64,000 nucleotides of DNA from Tardiphaga sp052076105 (GCF_052076105.1 NZ_CP197245.1:4154001-4218000); one strand, 5' to 3'. Positions 52,937-62,678 are shown, counted from the stretch's first letter. Program-made: numbers and translations. The notes: generated by a model not told the origin, from the letters alone.

Positions 52937-53634
52937 GACAGCCCTCCCAGCAGCTTGCGCTTGAGTCCGGGATCTGCAGTCAGTGCCGCCGCGTCCCCCG
53001 CCCAGGCAACATGCCCCTGCGACAGCACAACAACCCGATCGGCAACGCTCAATGCGACATCGGCATTCTGTTCAACAACGATACTCGCAATGCCGGCCTG
53101 CCTGAGGCGCCGGATGACGGCCATCACGTCGTCGACAATTTTCGGTGCAAGCCCCTGGCTTGGCTCATCGAACAGCACGAGACCGGGCGAACCGAGCAAC
53201 GCGCGGGCAATGGCCACCATCTGCATCTCGCCGCCGGACAAAGTCTCAGCCTCGCGCGCCATCAGGTATTTGAGCGGTGTGAAAATCTCGGTGACTTCTC
53301 CGAGAGACCATGCTCGAAAACTCGTGCGCTTTTCGCCTAACGACAGATTTTTCGCCACGGTGAGTGTCGGACAGAGGCGACGGTCGTCCGGCACCCAGCC
53401 AATGCCCGCACATGCGATCTGATGCGTCGCGCTGGCTGCGATCGACTTGCCCTGAAAGCGAATGTCGCCCCGGCGCGCGCGCGTGAGACCGAGGATGGAG
53501 CGCAGCACCGTGGTTTTGCCCGCTCCGTTAGCGCCAAGCAACGCAAGCACCTCGCCTGCGCGCACGGACAACGAGACCGAAAACAGCGCCTGCGTCTCAC
53601 CGTAGAAAGAATCGATACCGGATACATCGAGCAT
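52933..53634 (-). CDS. livF: Branched-chain-type ABC transporter ATPase (LivF)
   Basis: 233 residues. Walker A GANGAGKTT, loop GIGWVPDDRRLCPTLTVAKNL, signature LSGGEMQM, Walker B LVLFDEPSQGLAP, H-loop VEQNADVAL. The start ATG 53634 overlaps the livG stop by one base (TGATG); the open frame upstream to 53721 lies in livG. Confidence 0.92.
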   Translation of the reverse strand: MLDVSGIDSFYGETQALFSVSLSVRAGEVLALLGANGAGKTTVLRSILGLTRARRGDIRFQGKSIAASATHQIACAGIGWVPDDRRLCPTLTVAKNLSLGEKRTSFRAWSLGEVTEIFTPLKYLMAREAETLSGGEMQMVAIARALLGSPGLVLFDEPSQGLAPKIVDDVMAVIRRLRQAGIASIVVEQNADVALSVADRVVVLSQGHVAWAGDAAALTADPGLKRKLLGGLS

Positions 53635-54377
53635 CAGTTGAGCCGCCCCAGGTTGGAAGCCTCGACCCATGGGTTCGTCTTGAGTGCGGCCGGCGCGCCG
53701 CGCGCGATCACCTGCCCCCAATGAATGACGGATATCTCATCGGCCAGCGAGAACAGGAATTCCATGTCATGTTCGATGATGACGATGGTCAGGTCGCCTT
53801 TGAGCTGAAGGATAAGATCAGCCAGCCGGGCGCGCCCATCGCTCCCGAGACCCGCAGTCGGCTCATCGAGAAAAAGCAACTTGGGACGACAGGCCAGCGC
53901 GACGCCGATTTCGAGCGCGCGGCGTGCGCCATAGGAGAGCGATTTGGCTTCATCGTCGGCGCGCCCCGCCAGACCCACCTTTTCGAGAATGCTGTGAGCT
54001 TCGTCGACCAGAGCGGTGTCAGCATAGGCCTGGGCAATCATGTCATGCCCGCGCCGGCGCGTGCCCGGAAGCGCAATGGCTATGTTCTCGAATACCGTGA
54101 ACTCGTCGAACAGATTCATCAGTTGGAACGACCGTGCGATGCCGAGCCGCGCGATATCCTGCGGGCTTTTCCCGGTGATGTCGTCTCCCTGCCACAAGAC
54201 CTGCCCGCGACTGGGCTTGTAGCGGCCAGTCAGCACGTTGAAACAGGTCGTCTTGCCGGCACCGTTCGGCCCCATGATGCCGGACAACTGGCCGGCTTCA
54301 AAAGCAAGCGAGACGTTCTCGAGCACGACGCGATCGCCAAATCGCAGATGCAGTTCCTTGGCTTCAAACAGTGGCAT
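53634..54377 (-). CDS. livG: Branched-chain-type ABC transporter ATPase (LivG)
   Basis: 247 residues. Walker A GPNGAGKTT, then IARSFQLMNLFDEFTVFENIA, signature LSYGARRALEIG, Walker B LLFLDEPTAGLGSD, H-loop IEHDMEFLF. All standard for LivG. Three bases separate its start from the permease stop. Confidence 0.93.
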   Translation of the reverse strand: MPLFEAKELHLRFGDRVVLENVSLAFEAGQLSGIMGPNGAGKTTCFNVLTGRYKPSRGQVLWQGDDITGKSPQDIARLGIARSFQLMNLFDEFTVFENIAIALPGTRRRGHDMIAQAYADTALVDEAHSILEKVGLAGRADDEAKSLSYGARRALEIGVALACRPKLLFLDEPTAGLGSDGRARLADLILQLKGDLTIVIIEHDMEFLFSLADEISVIHWGQVIARGAPAALKTNPWVEASNLGRLN

Positions 54378-54380
54378 GGC

Positions 54381-55394
54381 TCACCTCGCCTGCGATTGCG
54401 GAGCGGCGGCAGGGCGCGGAACGATCTTGTCGCGTCCGTTCATGACGCCAGCGAATATGCCGGCGATTCCTTCCGGCTTGAAAAGCACCAGGACAACAAA
54501 TGACAGGCCGAACCACAGCATCCACCCTGTGGTAAATGATCCGATGACGTCGCGTGCAAGGAAGAAGGCCACCGCACCGATGACGGGGCCCCAGAACGAG
54601 ACAAGCCCGCCGCCCACCAGTGTCATCATGACGACGTAGCCGGAATAGTGCAGGCTCATCACGTCCGGGAAGGCGGAAGTCTGCGCCATCGCGAACAGTC
54701 CGCCCGCGAGCCCGGATAGGGTCGTGGATACGACAAGGACCGCCGCCTTGTAGCGCCAGACGTCGTAGCCGACGAAACGAGCACGTGTTTCGTTCTGCTT
54801 GATGGCCTTCACCACCCGCCCAAACGGGGAATGCACCAGCCGCCACAGCAGGAACGAGACGACAGCGAAGACTGCAAGCACGAAGTAATATAGCGCAATG
54901 TTGCCGCCGAGGTTGAACGTGGTGATGCCAAGCGAGGCGGGCAGCCTCTCGATTTTCAGCAAGCCATCTTCGCCGCCGGTGATCCGGTGTGCCTTGATCG
55001 CGATGAACCAGAAGACTTGCCCGAAAGCGATGGTCATCAATGCGTAATAGATGCCTCGCCGGTGCGAGATGAAGAGCGCCACGAAAGCGCCCGCCAGCGC
55101 GGCTGCACCTGCCGCAACCGCAAGACAGACCCAGAGGTTCGGCGCGATGTTGGATTGCGCCAGCCCGAATGCATAGGCACCGATCCCGAAAAATGCGCCA
55201 TGTCCGAACGACGGCAATCCCGCATGACCCAGGACCAGATTGTAGGCCAGCGCATAGAGCGCAAAGATCAATATCTCCACTCCGAGATATTGATAGAGAC
55301 CGACCCGCTCGATCCAGAACGGAACGGTTGCAAACAGGATCCATGTCACGAGCATCGCGGGCGTGAAGCTGGGGACCGTACGGGCTGCTGCCAT
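54381..55394 (-). CDS. livM: Branched-chain-type ABC transporter permease (LivM)
   Basis: 337 residues, about eight hydrophobic spans. NLVLGHAGLPSFGHGAFFGI and GIYYALMTIAFGQVFW are LivM hallmarks; SPFGRVVKAIKQNETRARFVG is the cytoplasmic loop. ATG 55394 has GGAGG upstream, in the last codons of livH. Confidence 0.92.
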   Translation of the reverse strand: MAAARTVPSFTPAMLVTWILFATVPFWIERVGLYQYLGVEILIFALYALAYNLVLGHAGLPSFGHGAFFGIGAYAFGLAQSNIAPNLWVCLAVAAGAAALAGAFVALFISHRRGIYYALMTIAFGQVFWFIAIKAHRITGGEDGLLKIERLPASLGITTFNLGGNIALYYFVLAVFAVVSFLLWRLVHSPFGRVVKAIKQNETRARFVGYDVWRYKAAVLVVSTTLSGLAGGLFAMAQTSAFPDVMSLHYSGYVVMMTLVGGGLVSFWGPVIGAVAFFLARDVIGSFTTGWMLWFGLSFVVLVLFKPEGIAGIFAGVMNGRDKIVPRPAAAPQSQAR

Positions 55395-55395
55395 A

Positions 55396-56322
55396 TCAAG
55401 CCTCCAACACGCTTTTCTTGCCGAACAGACCCCTTGCACGGAATGTCACGACGGCAATTAACAACAGATACATGGACAGCATCGACCATTCGGAGGCATA
55501 GGCACCGGACAGCCCGACCACCATACCGACCAGGAGGCCGCCCAACGCGGCCCCCCAGAAACTTCCGACGCCACCGAGCACGATAATGAGAAATGCCGGC
55601 ACAACGGCATCGACTCCCATATGCGGCCGGATTCCCCACAGCGGCGCCATGATCACACCGGCGAACGCCGCGAGCATCGTGCCAAGGACGAATACCCAAA
55701 CCCGCAGTCGCGTCAGATCGATGCCGAGCGCCTGGACGATTTCGCTATCATGGGCGCCTGCCTTGACCATGGCACCGAAGCGCGTGCGTTCGACGATGAA
55801 CCAGACGGCTGCCATGGCCACGATCGCCATGCCGGCAGCCCAGAAGCGATAGGTCGACCAGATCAGATCGAGCATGATAAAGCCGCCGGACATGTCGCGC
55901 GGTACCGGCATCATGTAGTCGCGCGTGCCCCACACCACGCGGATCAACTCCTCCAACACCATCGCAACACCAAAGGTGAGCAGAAGCCCATAGAGCGGAT
56001 CGCGCCCATAGGTGCGGCGCATCAGCCGCTCGAGTACAAGGCCAAAGGGCGCAACCAGGATCGGGGCTACGACAACTGCTGTGGCAAACCGCAAGCCAAG
56101 CGGTACACCCGCCCACGCGATCAGAACATCTGGCGGCAACGGCAGTTTCGCCCCGCAAATGGCGTAGGCGAAGTACGCCCCGAGAGCGAACAACGAGCCA
56201 TGGGCAAGGTTGATCTGCTCCATCAATCCGAGGATCAGCATGAAGCCAAGTGCAATCAGGGAAAAAAGCAGGCCGAGCGCTATACCGTTCAGCAAATGCG
56301 GAAGGAGATTGAGCAGCGACAT
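55396..56322 (-). CDS. livH: Branched-chain-type ABC transporter permease (LivH)
   Basis: 308 residues, about eight spans. GLLFSLIALGFMLILGLMEQINLAHGSLF at the start is the LivH signature; GAMVKAGAHDSEIVQALGID and VVPAFLIIVLGGVGSFWGAAL follow. Together with LivM it forms the channel; here the two halves are separate, unlike the fused version at 13622. Confidence 0.92.
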   Translation of the reverse strand: MSLLNLLPHLLNGIALGLLFSLIALGFMLILGLMEQINLAHGSLFALGAYFAYAICGAKLPLPPDVLIAWAGVPLGLRFATAVVVAPILVAPFGLVLERLMRRTYGRDPLYGLLLTFGVAMVLEELIRVVWGTRDYMMPVPRDMSGGFIMLDLIWSTYRFWAAGMAIVAMAAVWFIVERTRFGAMVKAGAHDSEIVQALGIDLTRLRVWVFVLGTMLAAFAGVIMAPLWGIRPHMGVDAVVPAFLIIVLGGVGSFWGAALGGLLVGMVVGLSGAYASEWSMLSMYLLLIAVVTFRARGLFGKKSVLEA

Positions 56323-56391
56323 AAGCGTTCATCTATTCCAATGAGCGAGCACGCGCGCCGGGAGAATGTTCCGGGCGCCCAGGCGTAAGCT

Positions 56392-57687
56392 TTATGTGTC
56401 GAAGACCGGAACGTCGGCGAGCGCCTTCATCTTGCATTTTTCCAGCGAGGCATCGTCCACCGCCGTTTCCGGCCTGGTCCAGCTGATGACCTCGTACAGA
56501 TCCGTCTTGTCGACAGGCTTTGCATTGCGGCGGGCAAGATAAATCGTCTGCTGCACTTGATGCGTCACCGGATCGATATAGGCATCGAAATGCTGCATGC
56601 GGTCGGCAGCGAGCATCTTGTGCCCTTCCAACTGCTTGATCACAGCATGATTGCTGGTCGTTCCGGCGCGCTCGATGGCGCGCAGCAATTCGCGTGTCGC
56701 GATGTAACCGTTGTAGGAGACATTCCCCGGCACCGGAATGGGCGACTGCGGATAGGTCGTCTGCCAGCGCTTGACGAATTCGGCAACACCGGGGAGCGGC
56801 AAAAGATGATACCAGTTGGTGCCGAAGACACCGAACAGCGTATCCTCCGCGCCCCAGATATCGGGCCAGTCCTGCTGATTGTTAACCCAGGCTGTTTTCT
56901 CTTCCAGCTTCAGCGCGCTGATCTGCTGACGTAGCGCCTTCATATCGTCGCCGCCAACCGCCATCGCGACCACATCAGGCTTGGCCTGCTGCACCTTGAG
57001 GAGATAGGAGGTGAAATCGCGGGTGTTCTGCGGGATCAGCAGATTATCGATGATCTGTCCACCGGCCTTCTCGACCTCGGCTTTGGTCGCGGCCGATGTC
57101 GTGTGCCCCCACACATAGTCGTTTGTCAGCAGCAGCCACTTCTTGCCGATCTTCTGAACCGCATTCTGGACAGCGGCCTTGGAAAAATTGGTACCGTTCC
57201 CATCCCAGACGAATTTGATGCGCGAGCAGTTCTCGCCTGCTTCACTTGGCGCCGACGAGTTGGTGTTGAAATAGATGGTGCCGTATTTATTCGCGACTTG
57301 CGTGATGGCATTGGCGACGCCCGAATGCACGGCGCCGATCAGGAAGCCACACTGCTCCTGCGTGATGAAACGCTCCGCGATACGCGTGCCTGTCGCCGCG
57401 TTGGTTTCAGTATCGGCCGTCGTCCATTCGATCTTGCGACCGAGCACGCCGCCCTTCGCGTTGAATTCATCAATTGCGAGGCGGATGCCGCGCATATCGT
57501 CCTGCCCGCTATTGCCGTATTGGCCGCTGGCATCACAGGTGAGGCCCAACTTGATTGGCTTCTTTTCTCCCTGCGCCAGAACACGTGTGTGCTGCCATGG
57601 ACCGAAAAATGTCGCTGTGGCAGACAGCAAGCCGCCCTTCACGAGGGCACGCCGGGACAACCCGGACGTATCGCTACGTCGCTTCAT
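56392..57687 (-). CDS. Branched-chain-type ABC transporter substrate-binding protein
   Basis: 431 residues with a twin-arginine-like signal (LSRRALVKGGLL). Mature part: KPIKLGLTCDASGQYGNSGQ, DDMRGIRLAIDEFNAKGGVLGRK, FLIGAVHSGVANAITQVANK. The strong AGGAGGAAACA site precedes the ATG. First gene of a seven-gene operon ending with the aldehyde dehydrogenase. Distantly related to the binding protein at the left edge of the window (VHSGVA motif shared). Confidence 0.91.
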   Translation of the reverse strand: MKRRSDTSGLSRRALVKGGLLSATATFFGPWQHTRVLAQGEKKPIKLGLTCDASGQYGNSGQDDMRGIRLAIDEFNAKGGVLGRKIEWTTADTETNAATGTRIAERFITQEQCGFLIGAVHSGVANAITQVANKYGTIYFNTNSSAPSEAGENCSRIKFVWDGNGTNFSKAAVQNAVQKIGKKWLLLTNDYVWGHTTSAATKAEVEKAGGQIIDNLLIPQNTRDFTSYLLKVQQAKPDVVAMAVGGDDMKALRQQISALKLEEKTAWVNNQQDWPDIWGAEDTLFGVFGTNWYHLLPLPGVAEFVKRWQTTYPQSPIPVPGNVSYNGYIATRELLRAIERAGTTSNHAVIKQLEGHKMLAADRMQHFDAYIDPVTHQVQQTIYLARRNAKPVDKTDLYEVISWTRPETAVDDASLEKCKMKALADVPVFDT

Positions 57688-57742
57688 TGTTTCCTCCTGG
57701 GATTCGGCGGCTCTTTTATGATGTCCGCGCGTTCTATGGTCT

Positions 57743-57779
57743 TAGAATAAACATTCCACGAACTATGTAAAGTAGAATA
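57743..57779. promoter_or_regulatory. Candidate RpiR operator: TAGAATA direct repeat
   Basis: TAGAATA at 57743-57749 and 57773-57779, 30 bp start to start, in the AT-rich 135-bp region between the divergent binding-protein and rpiR genes. The first copy also forms GAAT-AAAC-ATTC. Confidence 0.35.
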
Positions 57780-57822
57780 TACAAGTCAGAGAAATCGATG
57801 CCCGCAAATACGAGCCAACCGC

Positions 57823-58665
57823 ATGCCCACTAAAGCCAAAGCCCTCCAGCACGGCACTTATGAAAACCTGCGCCATGAGATCGCGCGCCAACATCCGGAT
57901 TTTTCGGATCGCCTCCGCGTGATCGCTGAGTTTGCACTGGAGCATCCCACCGAGATGGCGCTCGGGACCGTGGCGGAAGTCGCGCAGCGTGCGAAGGTGC
58001 AGCCCTCCGCCATTGTGAGATTTGCGCGCGCACTGGGCTATGGCGGCTTCACGGAATTGCAACAGGTATTCCGCTCAAGGCTAGTTGCCAGCGTGCCGCC
58101 GAGCTACAAGGAGCGCATCACCGGACTGCGGCGCGATGGCCGCTTTCAGGACGCCAACAATCCGCAGGCGGTTCTGACCCGCTTCGCGTCAGAAGGCATG
58201 GTCTCCCTTGAAAGCCTGCAGGACCGCGTAAGGCAGGCAGATCTTGCGCGCGCGATTGAACTGCTCGGCGCCGCAGAGACGATCTACGTCCTGGGCCTCG
58301 GCGGCTCTTTCCCGGTCGCAGCTCATCTGACCTATGTTTTGCGCAAACTGGGGCGCCGCGTCGTGATCCTCGACGGACTTGGCAGCGCGCTTGGCGATCA
58401 GGCCGCTTCGGCGACACCCGCCGATGCGCTCGTTGCCATCAGCTTCAGGGTCTACAATCCCGACACAGCACGACTGTTTCCAGAGCTCGTAGCCCGCCGC
58501 CTGCCTGCCATTTCGATCACGGACAGCTTGCTCAGCCCGATTGTCGAAGGTGCCAGCGTCGTCTTCGAAATTCCTGATATGCCGGAAGCCGCGCTCCGCA
58601 CGATGGTTGCTCCCATGTGTCTCGCCCAGACACTGGCCGTCGGCCTCACGCTTACACTTGACTGA
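57823..58665 (+). CDS. RpiR/MurR-family regulator with SIS domain
   Basis: 280 residues. HTH_6 at the N-terminus: RLRVIAEFALEHPTEMALGTVAEVAQRAKVQPSAIVRFARALGYGG. The C-terminal SIS phosphosugar-type domain starts near residue 135 (AETIYVLGLGGSFPVAAHLTYVLRKLG). Such regulators sense phosphosugars or other small polar ligands. Divergent from the Liv/ALDH operon and 32 bp before the dehydrogenase, it probably controls both. Confidence 0.9.
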   Translation: MPTKAKALQHGTYENLRHEIARQHPDFSDRLRVIAEFALEHPTEMALGTVAEVAQRAKVQPSAIVRFARALGYGGFTELQQVFRSRLVASVPPSYKERITGLRRDGRFQDANNPQAVLTRFASEGMVSLESLQDRVRQADLARAIELLGAAETIYVLGLGGSFPVAAHLTYVLRKLGRRVVILDGLGSALGDQAASATPADALVAISFRVYNPDTARLFPELVARRLPAISITDSLLSPIVEGASVVFEIPDMPEAALRTMVAPMCLAQTLAVGLTLTLD

Positions 58666-58697
58666 AGATAACCCTCATTAACTGACAGGATGAAGTC

Positions 58698-59510
58698 ATG
58701 TCCGCTCGTATGCTGGAAGGCCAGGTCGCACTCGTCACAGGTGCAGGTCGCGGGCTTGGCCGCGCTTTTGCCGAACGGCTCGCGGCCCTCGGTTGCCATA
58801 TCGCGATTCACGGCATGCGCGAGCATGGCCCTTCCGAATTTGGTGGTACTGAAACGCTTACGGATGTCGCTCGATCGATAGCCGACAAGCATGGCGTTCG
58901 CACTTTCAAGGTTCTCGGCGATCTTACGCAATCAGAAGACATCGCGCGGGTCATTCAGGTCACAGAGACCGATCTCGGCCCTATCGATATCCTCGTGCAT
59001 AATGCCGGCGGCGACATCGCGGCTGCAGGCGGAAAGCCAAACCCGAATGATGTCGTGAATATCAAGGCCGAAGATGTGCGGGCCGTTATCGACCGCAATC
59101 TTCTCAGCACAATCTTCGTCTGCCAACAGGTGGCACGAGGCATGATGGACCGACGCCGCGGGCGCATTATCAACATCGGTTCAGTTGCCGCATTCAAAGG
59201 GCGCACAAATGCATCGATCTACGCGACGGCAAAAGCCGGCGCGATGCATTTTACGCGGTGTCTCGCCGACCAGATGCGAACCTATGACGTCACCGTCAAC
59301 ACGATCGCCCCCGGCGACACACGCACGGAGCGGTTTATGGCGACACGTACAGTCGATCCTGCGCGGCTGATTCAGGAAGGATCGCTCGACCGGATTGCCA
59401 CCATAGATGAGGTTGCGCGCGTCATTGAGTTATTTGCCGGGCCTATGGGAGCCTTCGTATCGGGGCAGGTTATTCGCGTGGACGGCGGCGGCCAGCTCTG
59501 GCCGGCATGA
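58698..59510 (+). CDS. Short-chain dehydrogenase/reductase (FabG-like)
   Basis: 270 residues, classical SDR. TGAGRGLGRAFAERLA binds NAD(P); HNAGGDI is the NNAG-like motif; INIGSVAAF has the catalytic serine and YATAKAGAMHFTRCLAD the YxxxK pair; TIAPGDTRTERF and SGQVIRVDGGGQLWPA end the fold. It probably oxidises an alcohol whose aldehyde product goes to the ALDH at 50822 (inference). Confidence 0.9.
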   Translation: MSARMLEGQVALVTGAGRGLGRAFAERLAALGCHIAIHGMREHGPSEFGGTETLTDVARSIADKHGVRTFKVLGDLTQSEDIARVIQVTETDLGPIDILVHNAGGDIAAAGGKPNPNDVVNIKAEDVRAVIDRNLLSTIFVCQQVARGMMDRRRGRIINIGSVAAFKGRTNASIYATAKAGAMHFTRCLADQMRTYDVTVNTIAPGDTRTERFMATRTVDPARLIQEGSLDRIATIDEVARVIELFAGPMGAFVSGQVIRVDGGGQLWPA

Positions 59511-59657
59511 CGTCGAATGAGGTTCATTCCTCGATATTTGAGAGGCAACCCGCGCGTTGTTTGCGAGCTTCTTGGGGTTGGTGATGGATAGAGCTGCCTC
59601 CCTCGCAATCGACAGCAGCGTCACCACTCTGCCGAAGGCATACAGTCGTGCAGGAGA

Positions 59658-60869
59658 TCAACCACCCAGGTCGGAGCCGATAGCTCGACGGTAGGAAAAT
59701 CCCTGAAGGACAGCGGCGACAACCGAGAGTCCCGCTCCGAAGATGCTTACCGCACCCCAACCACCCTGACTCCAAAAGAACGTCGCACCTGCCGACCCAA
59801 CCGAGCCACCCAGGAACATGCCAGTCATGAAGATCGTGTTCAGTCGTCCGCGTGCTTCTGGATGGAGTCCAAATACAACGTGTTGATTGGAGATCAGCGC
59901 GCTCGTCACGCCGACATCAAGAATGACGACACCGACAACCAGTCCGATCACACTTCCCCAGAACCCGAATATGATCCACGATGCGCAGGTTATCGCTGCG
60001 CCGATCAAAGCCACGCGGGCCGGCCCGCGTTGATCTGCAAGCCTGCCTGCAAGCGGAGCTGCGAAAATGCCGACGGCGCCAACGATCCCGAAGAGTCCTG
60101 CGATGTCTGCTCCGAGCGCGAAACGCGGCTCCTGCAGATGAAGGGCGAGGATCGTCCAGAACACCGTAAAGGATGCGAACAGCGCGGCCTGCACGACGGT
60201 TGCCGAACGCAGTGACGGCTCATTGCGCCACAGATGAATCATGGATCTGAGCGCGCTGCTGTATGGCATGGCGACGTAGGGATGGCTGCGCGGAAGTGCG
60301 ATTGCCATGGTCAGACCGGCGACGATGGCCACGGGCGAGCCCATCCAGAACATTTCGCGCCATCCGGCATGGGTTGCGACGAACCCGGCCAGTGTCCGAC
60401 TGAACAGCAGACCGCACAGCAATCCCGACATGATCGTTCCGACCGTCTGACCGCGCCGCTCCGGTGACGCCAACAACGCTGCAAACGGGATGATCTGCTG
60501 AGCAACGGTCGACGTCGCTCCGACAAGCAAGGATGCAGCGACCAGCGCCCATCCGGTCGGCGCCAGTGCAGCGAGAACGAGGGCGGCCGCCAACAAAGCG
60601 AACTGCCCGACGATAAGTCGCCGCCGATCCATCATGTCGCCCAAGGGCACGAGGAGAAAGAGCCCCGCCGCGTAGCCGATCTGGGTCGCCGTCGGAATCA
60701 GTCCCGTCGCAGACTGTCCCGGGAATTCAGCCTGGATCACCCCGAGCATTGGCTGGTTGTAGTAGATGTTGGCAACCGCGACGCCGGTCGCCGCTGCCAT
60801 TACGAATGTCAAAGAACGACCGAAGGGCTTTGAAACCGTTTGTACGGATGGGCTTGCAAGCTCAGACAT
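59658..60869 (-). CDS. MFS efflux transporter
   Basis: 403 residues, 12 predicted spans. IYYNQPMLGVIQAEF in the first span region is a hallmark of one MFS group near YbcL/AraJ-type exporters; GDMMDRRRLIVGQ is motif A between spans 2 and 3; GRLADQRGPARVALIG is its repeat. Divergent from a LysR gene 99 bp away, which is likely its regulator. Substrate unknown. Confidence 0.9.
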   Translation of the reverse strand: MSELASPSVQTVSKPFGRSLTFVMAAATGVAVANIYYNQPMLGVIQAEFPGQSATGLIPTATQIGYAAGLFLLVPLGDMMDRRRLIVGQFALLAAALVLAALAPTGWALVAASLLVGATSTVAQQIIPFAALLASPERRGQTVGTIMSGLLCGLLFSRTLAGFVATHAGWREMFWMGSPVAIVAGLTMAIALPRSHPYVAMPYSSALRSMIHLWRNEPSLRSATVVQAALFASFTVFWTILALHLQEPRFALGADIAGLFGIVGAVGIFAAPLAGRLADQRGPARVALIGAAITCASWIIFGFWGSVIGLVVGVVILDVGVTSALISNQHVVFGLHPEARGRLNTIFMTGMFLGGSVGSAGATFFWSQGGWGAVSIFGAGLSVVAAVLQGFSYRRAIGSDLGG

Positions 60870-60950
60870 CGAAAACCTCGCAAATGGAACGAGGTCGATA
60901 TCTAGCTCTGCATCTATTTTTGATGTAGTGTCGCCAAAAGATAAGCCGCC

Positions 60951-60967
60951 ATATCGGAATTCGATAT
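60951..60967. promoter_or_regulatory. Palindromic LysR-type operator touching the lysR start codon
   Basis: ATATCG-GAATT-CGATAT is a perfect 6-bp inverted repeat with a five-base centre. It ends one base before the ATG of the LysR gene, where a ribosome site should be. Binding here could repress the regulator itself and control the divergent MFS gene. Confidence 0.55.
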
Positions 60968-60968
60968 A

Positions 60969-61862
60969 ATGGATACTGCCACCGTTGCCGTCTTGGTTGA
61001 TGCTGCTTTGGTCGGAAGCCTCGCAGGAGCGGCACGCAGACTTGGCATCTCACCGATGGTCGCAACGCGTCGTCTAGCGGCCCTGGAGCAGGACCTCGGC
61101 GTGCGCTTGTTTCATCGGACGACACGTTCGATGTCACTGACACCGGAGGGCGAAGCGTTTTTGCCCTACGCCCAGGCGCTGGTTGAGGGAGAGCTTGCAG
61201 CAAGGGCAAATCTTCGCGCCGCCAAAGAGGGCGTTTCCGGCACGCTTCGGGTCAACACCTCGACAGCCTTCGGACGAAAGCTGATTGCGCCGATCATTCC
61301 GCGCTTGCTGACGAGCCACCCCGCATTGCGGATCGACCTTGAACTCAACGATAGCGTGGTCGACATAACGGGCACGGGAACAGATCTGGCAATCCGCTTC
61401 GCGGAGCCTCGCGAAAATAGTCTGGTTGCGCGATCACTTGGCATCAGCCCGCGCATCCTGGTCGCAGCGCCAAGTTACATCGAAGCGCATGGTCGACCTT
61501 CTACCGCTGCCGATCTCAAGGAACACGCCTGCCTGTCACTCTCGGGAACAAGCCGTTGGCCGTTCCGCATCGGCGGACGCGAGCGGCAGGTGCCTATCAA
61601 CGCGCGCTTCTCGGCAAGCAGTGCCGACGCTCTTCACGATGCCTGCGTCCACGGCGCAGGCATCACGCTTCTGTCTCACTGGAACGTTCGTGAGGATCTT
61701 CTGGACGGCAGGCTTTTACGCATCGAACTACAAGACGCCGAAACAGATGATCATACAATCTGGGCTGTCTATCCCACCGCGCGACTTGTGCTTCCCAAGG
61801 TCAGGATGTTCATCGCGGAACTCGAGTTGCTTTTGGCGGTTAATTATCCCCACCGCCGGTAG
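60969..61862 (+). CDS. LysR-family regulator
   Basis: 297 residues, standard length. The HTH GSLAGAARRLGISPMVATRRLAALEQDLG (residues about 17-45) is followed by LFHRTTRSMSLTPEGEAFLPYA; the effector domain begins near 93 (GTLRVNTSTAFGRKLIAPII). No Shine-Dalgarno sequence is visible before ATG 60969; the position is occupied by the palindrome. Likely regulator of the MFS gene. Confidence 0.9.
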   Translation: MDTATVAVLVDAALVGSLAGAARRLGISPMVATRRLAALEQDLGVRLFHRTTRSMSLTPEGEAFLPYAQALVEGELAARANLRAAKEGVSGTLRVNTSTAFGRKLIAPIIPRLLTSHPALRIDLELNDSVVDITGTGTDLAIRFAEPRENSLVARSLGISPRILVAAPSYIEAHGRPSTAADLKEHACLSLSGTSRWPFRIGGRERQVPINARFSASSADALHDACVHGAGITLLSHWNVREDLLDGRLLRIELQDAETDDHTIWAVYPTARLVLPKVRMFIAELELLLAVNYPHRR

Positions 61863-61891
61863 GTGCTGCCCAGCGCGCGCCCCGATGTACG

Positions 61892-62581
61892 TCAACCCTG
61901 CAGAGAAGCCGCCGCGCCGGCGATAAACTCCGCGATCGCATCGGGCTGAGAAAGCATCGGCACATGCGAGCTTTCAAGCACCAGAGTCTTGGCACCCATC
62001 CGCTTCGCAGAATCGCGCTCAACGTCGGGAGGAATGGTTTCATCGTGAGCTGCGACGACATACCATGATGGCCTGGAACGCCAAGCTGCCTCGGTAATCT
62101 TGTCGCCGAAGCATTTTACTGCCAGCGGCCCTTGCGTGGCGAAGACGATGTCGGCTTCATCCGCGGGGATGTCCTGCACGAAGTGCTTGCGAACACCCTT
62201 GAGGGTTAAGGCGACGTAGCCTTCACCATAGGGTTTGATTTCGGAAGCGCCAGGCGCTGGCGGATACGACTTCCACCAATCATCGAATGACTGCCCGCTG
62301 TCCGGCGCGCCGGCAGCGACATAAACAAGGCCTTTAACCTGCGGATGGTTGCCGGCCTCGGTGATGACGGCCCCACCCCAGGAATGTCCAACCATGAGAA
62401 CCGGACCGTCCTGCATGTTTACAACCCGATGTGTGGCCGTAACATCGTCGGCCAGCGAACTAAGAGGATTTTGAACTGCGATAGCTTTCAGGCCTCGCTT
62501 CGTGAGCAGAGGGATAACCTTCGCCCAGCAGGAGCCGTCCGCAAAGGCCCCATGGACAAGAACGATCGTACCGATTGCCAT
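61892..62581 (-). CDS. Alpha/beta hydrolase (EstC-like esterase)
   Basis: 229 residues. VLVHGAFADGSCW is the oxyanion-hole strand; MVGHSWGGAV places the nucleophile at S67; AAHDETIPPDVER has the acid and ESSHVPMLSQPD the histidine. Cytoplasmic, no signal peptide. GGAAGAG precedes the ATG. Function beyond esterase/hydrolase cannot be set. Confidence 0.88.
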   Translation of the reverse strand: MAIGTIVLVHGAFADGSCWAKVIPLLTKRGLKAIAVQNPLSSLADDVTATHRVVNMQDGPVLMVGHSWGGAVITEAGNHPQVKGLVYVAAGAPDSGQSFDDWWKSYPPAPGASEIKPYGEGYVALTLKGVRKHFVQDIPADEADIVFATQGPLAVKCFGDKITEAAWRSRPSWYVVAAHDETIPPDVERDSAKRMGAKTLVLESSHVPMLSQPDAIAEFIAGAAASLQG

Positions 62582-62678
62582 AACGCTCTTCCTTTCGTGG
62601 ATAATCCTGGCCCAAGACGGGCCCAGGACTTGGCGGCATGCATCAACCTGGTAGCTGCTCGCGCTTTGGCGGAAGCCG

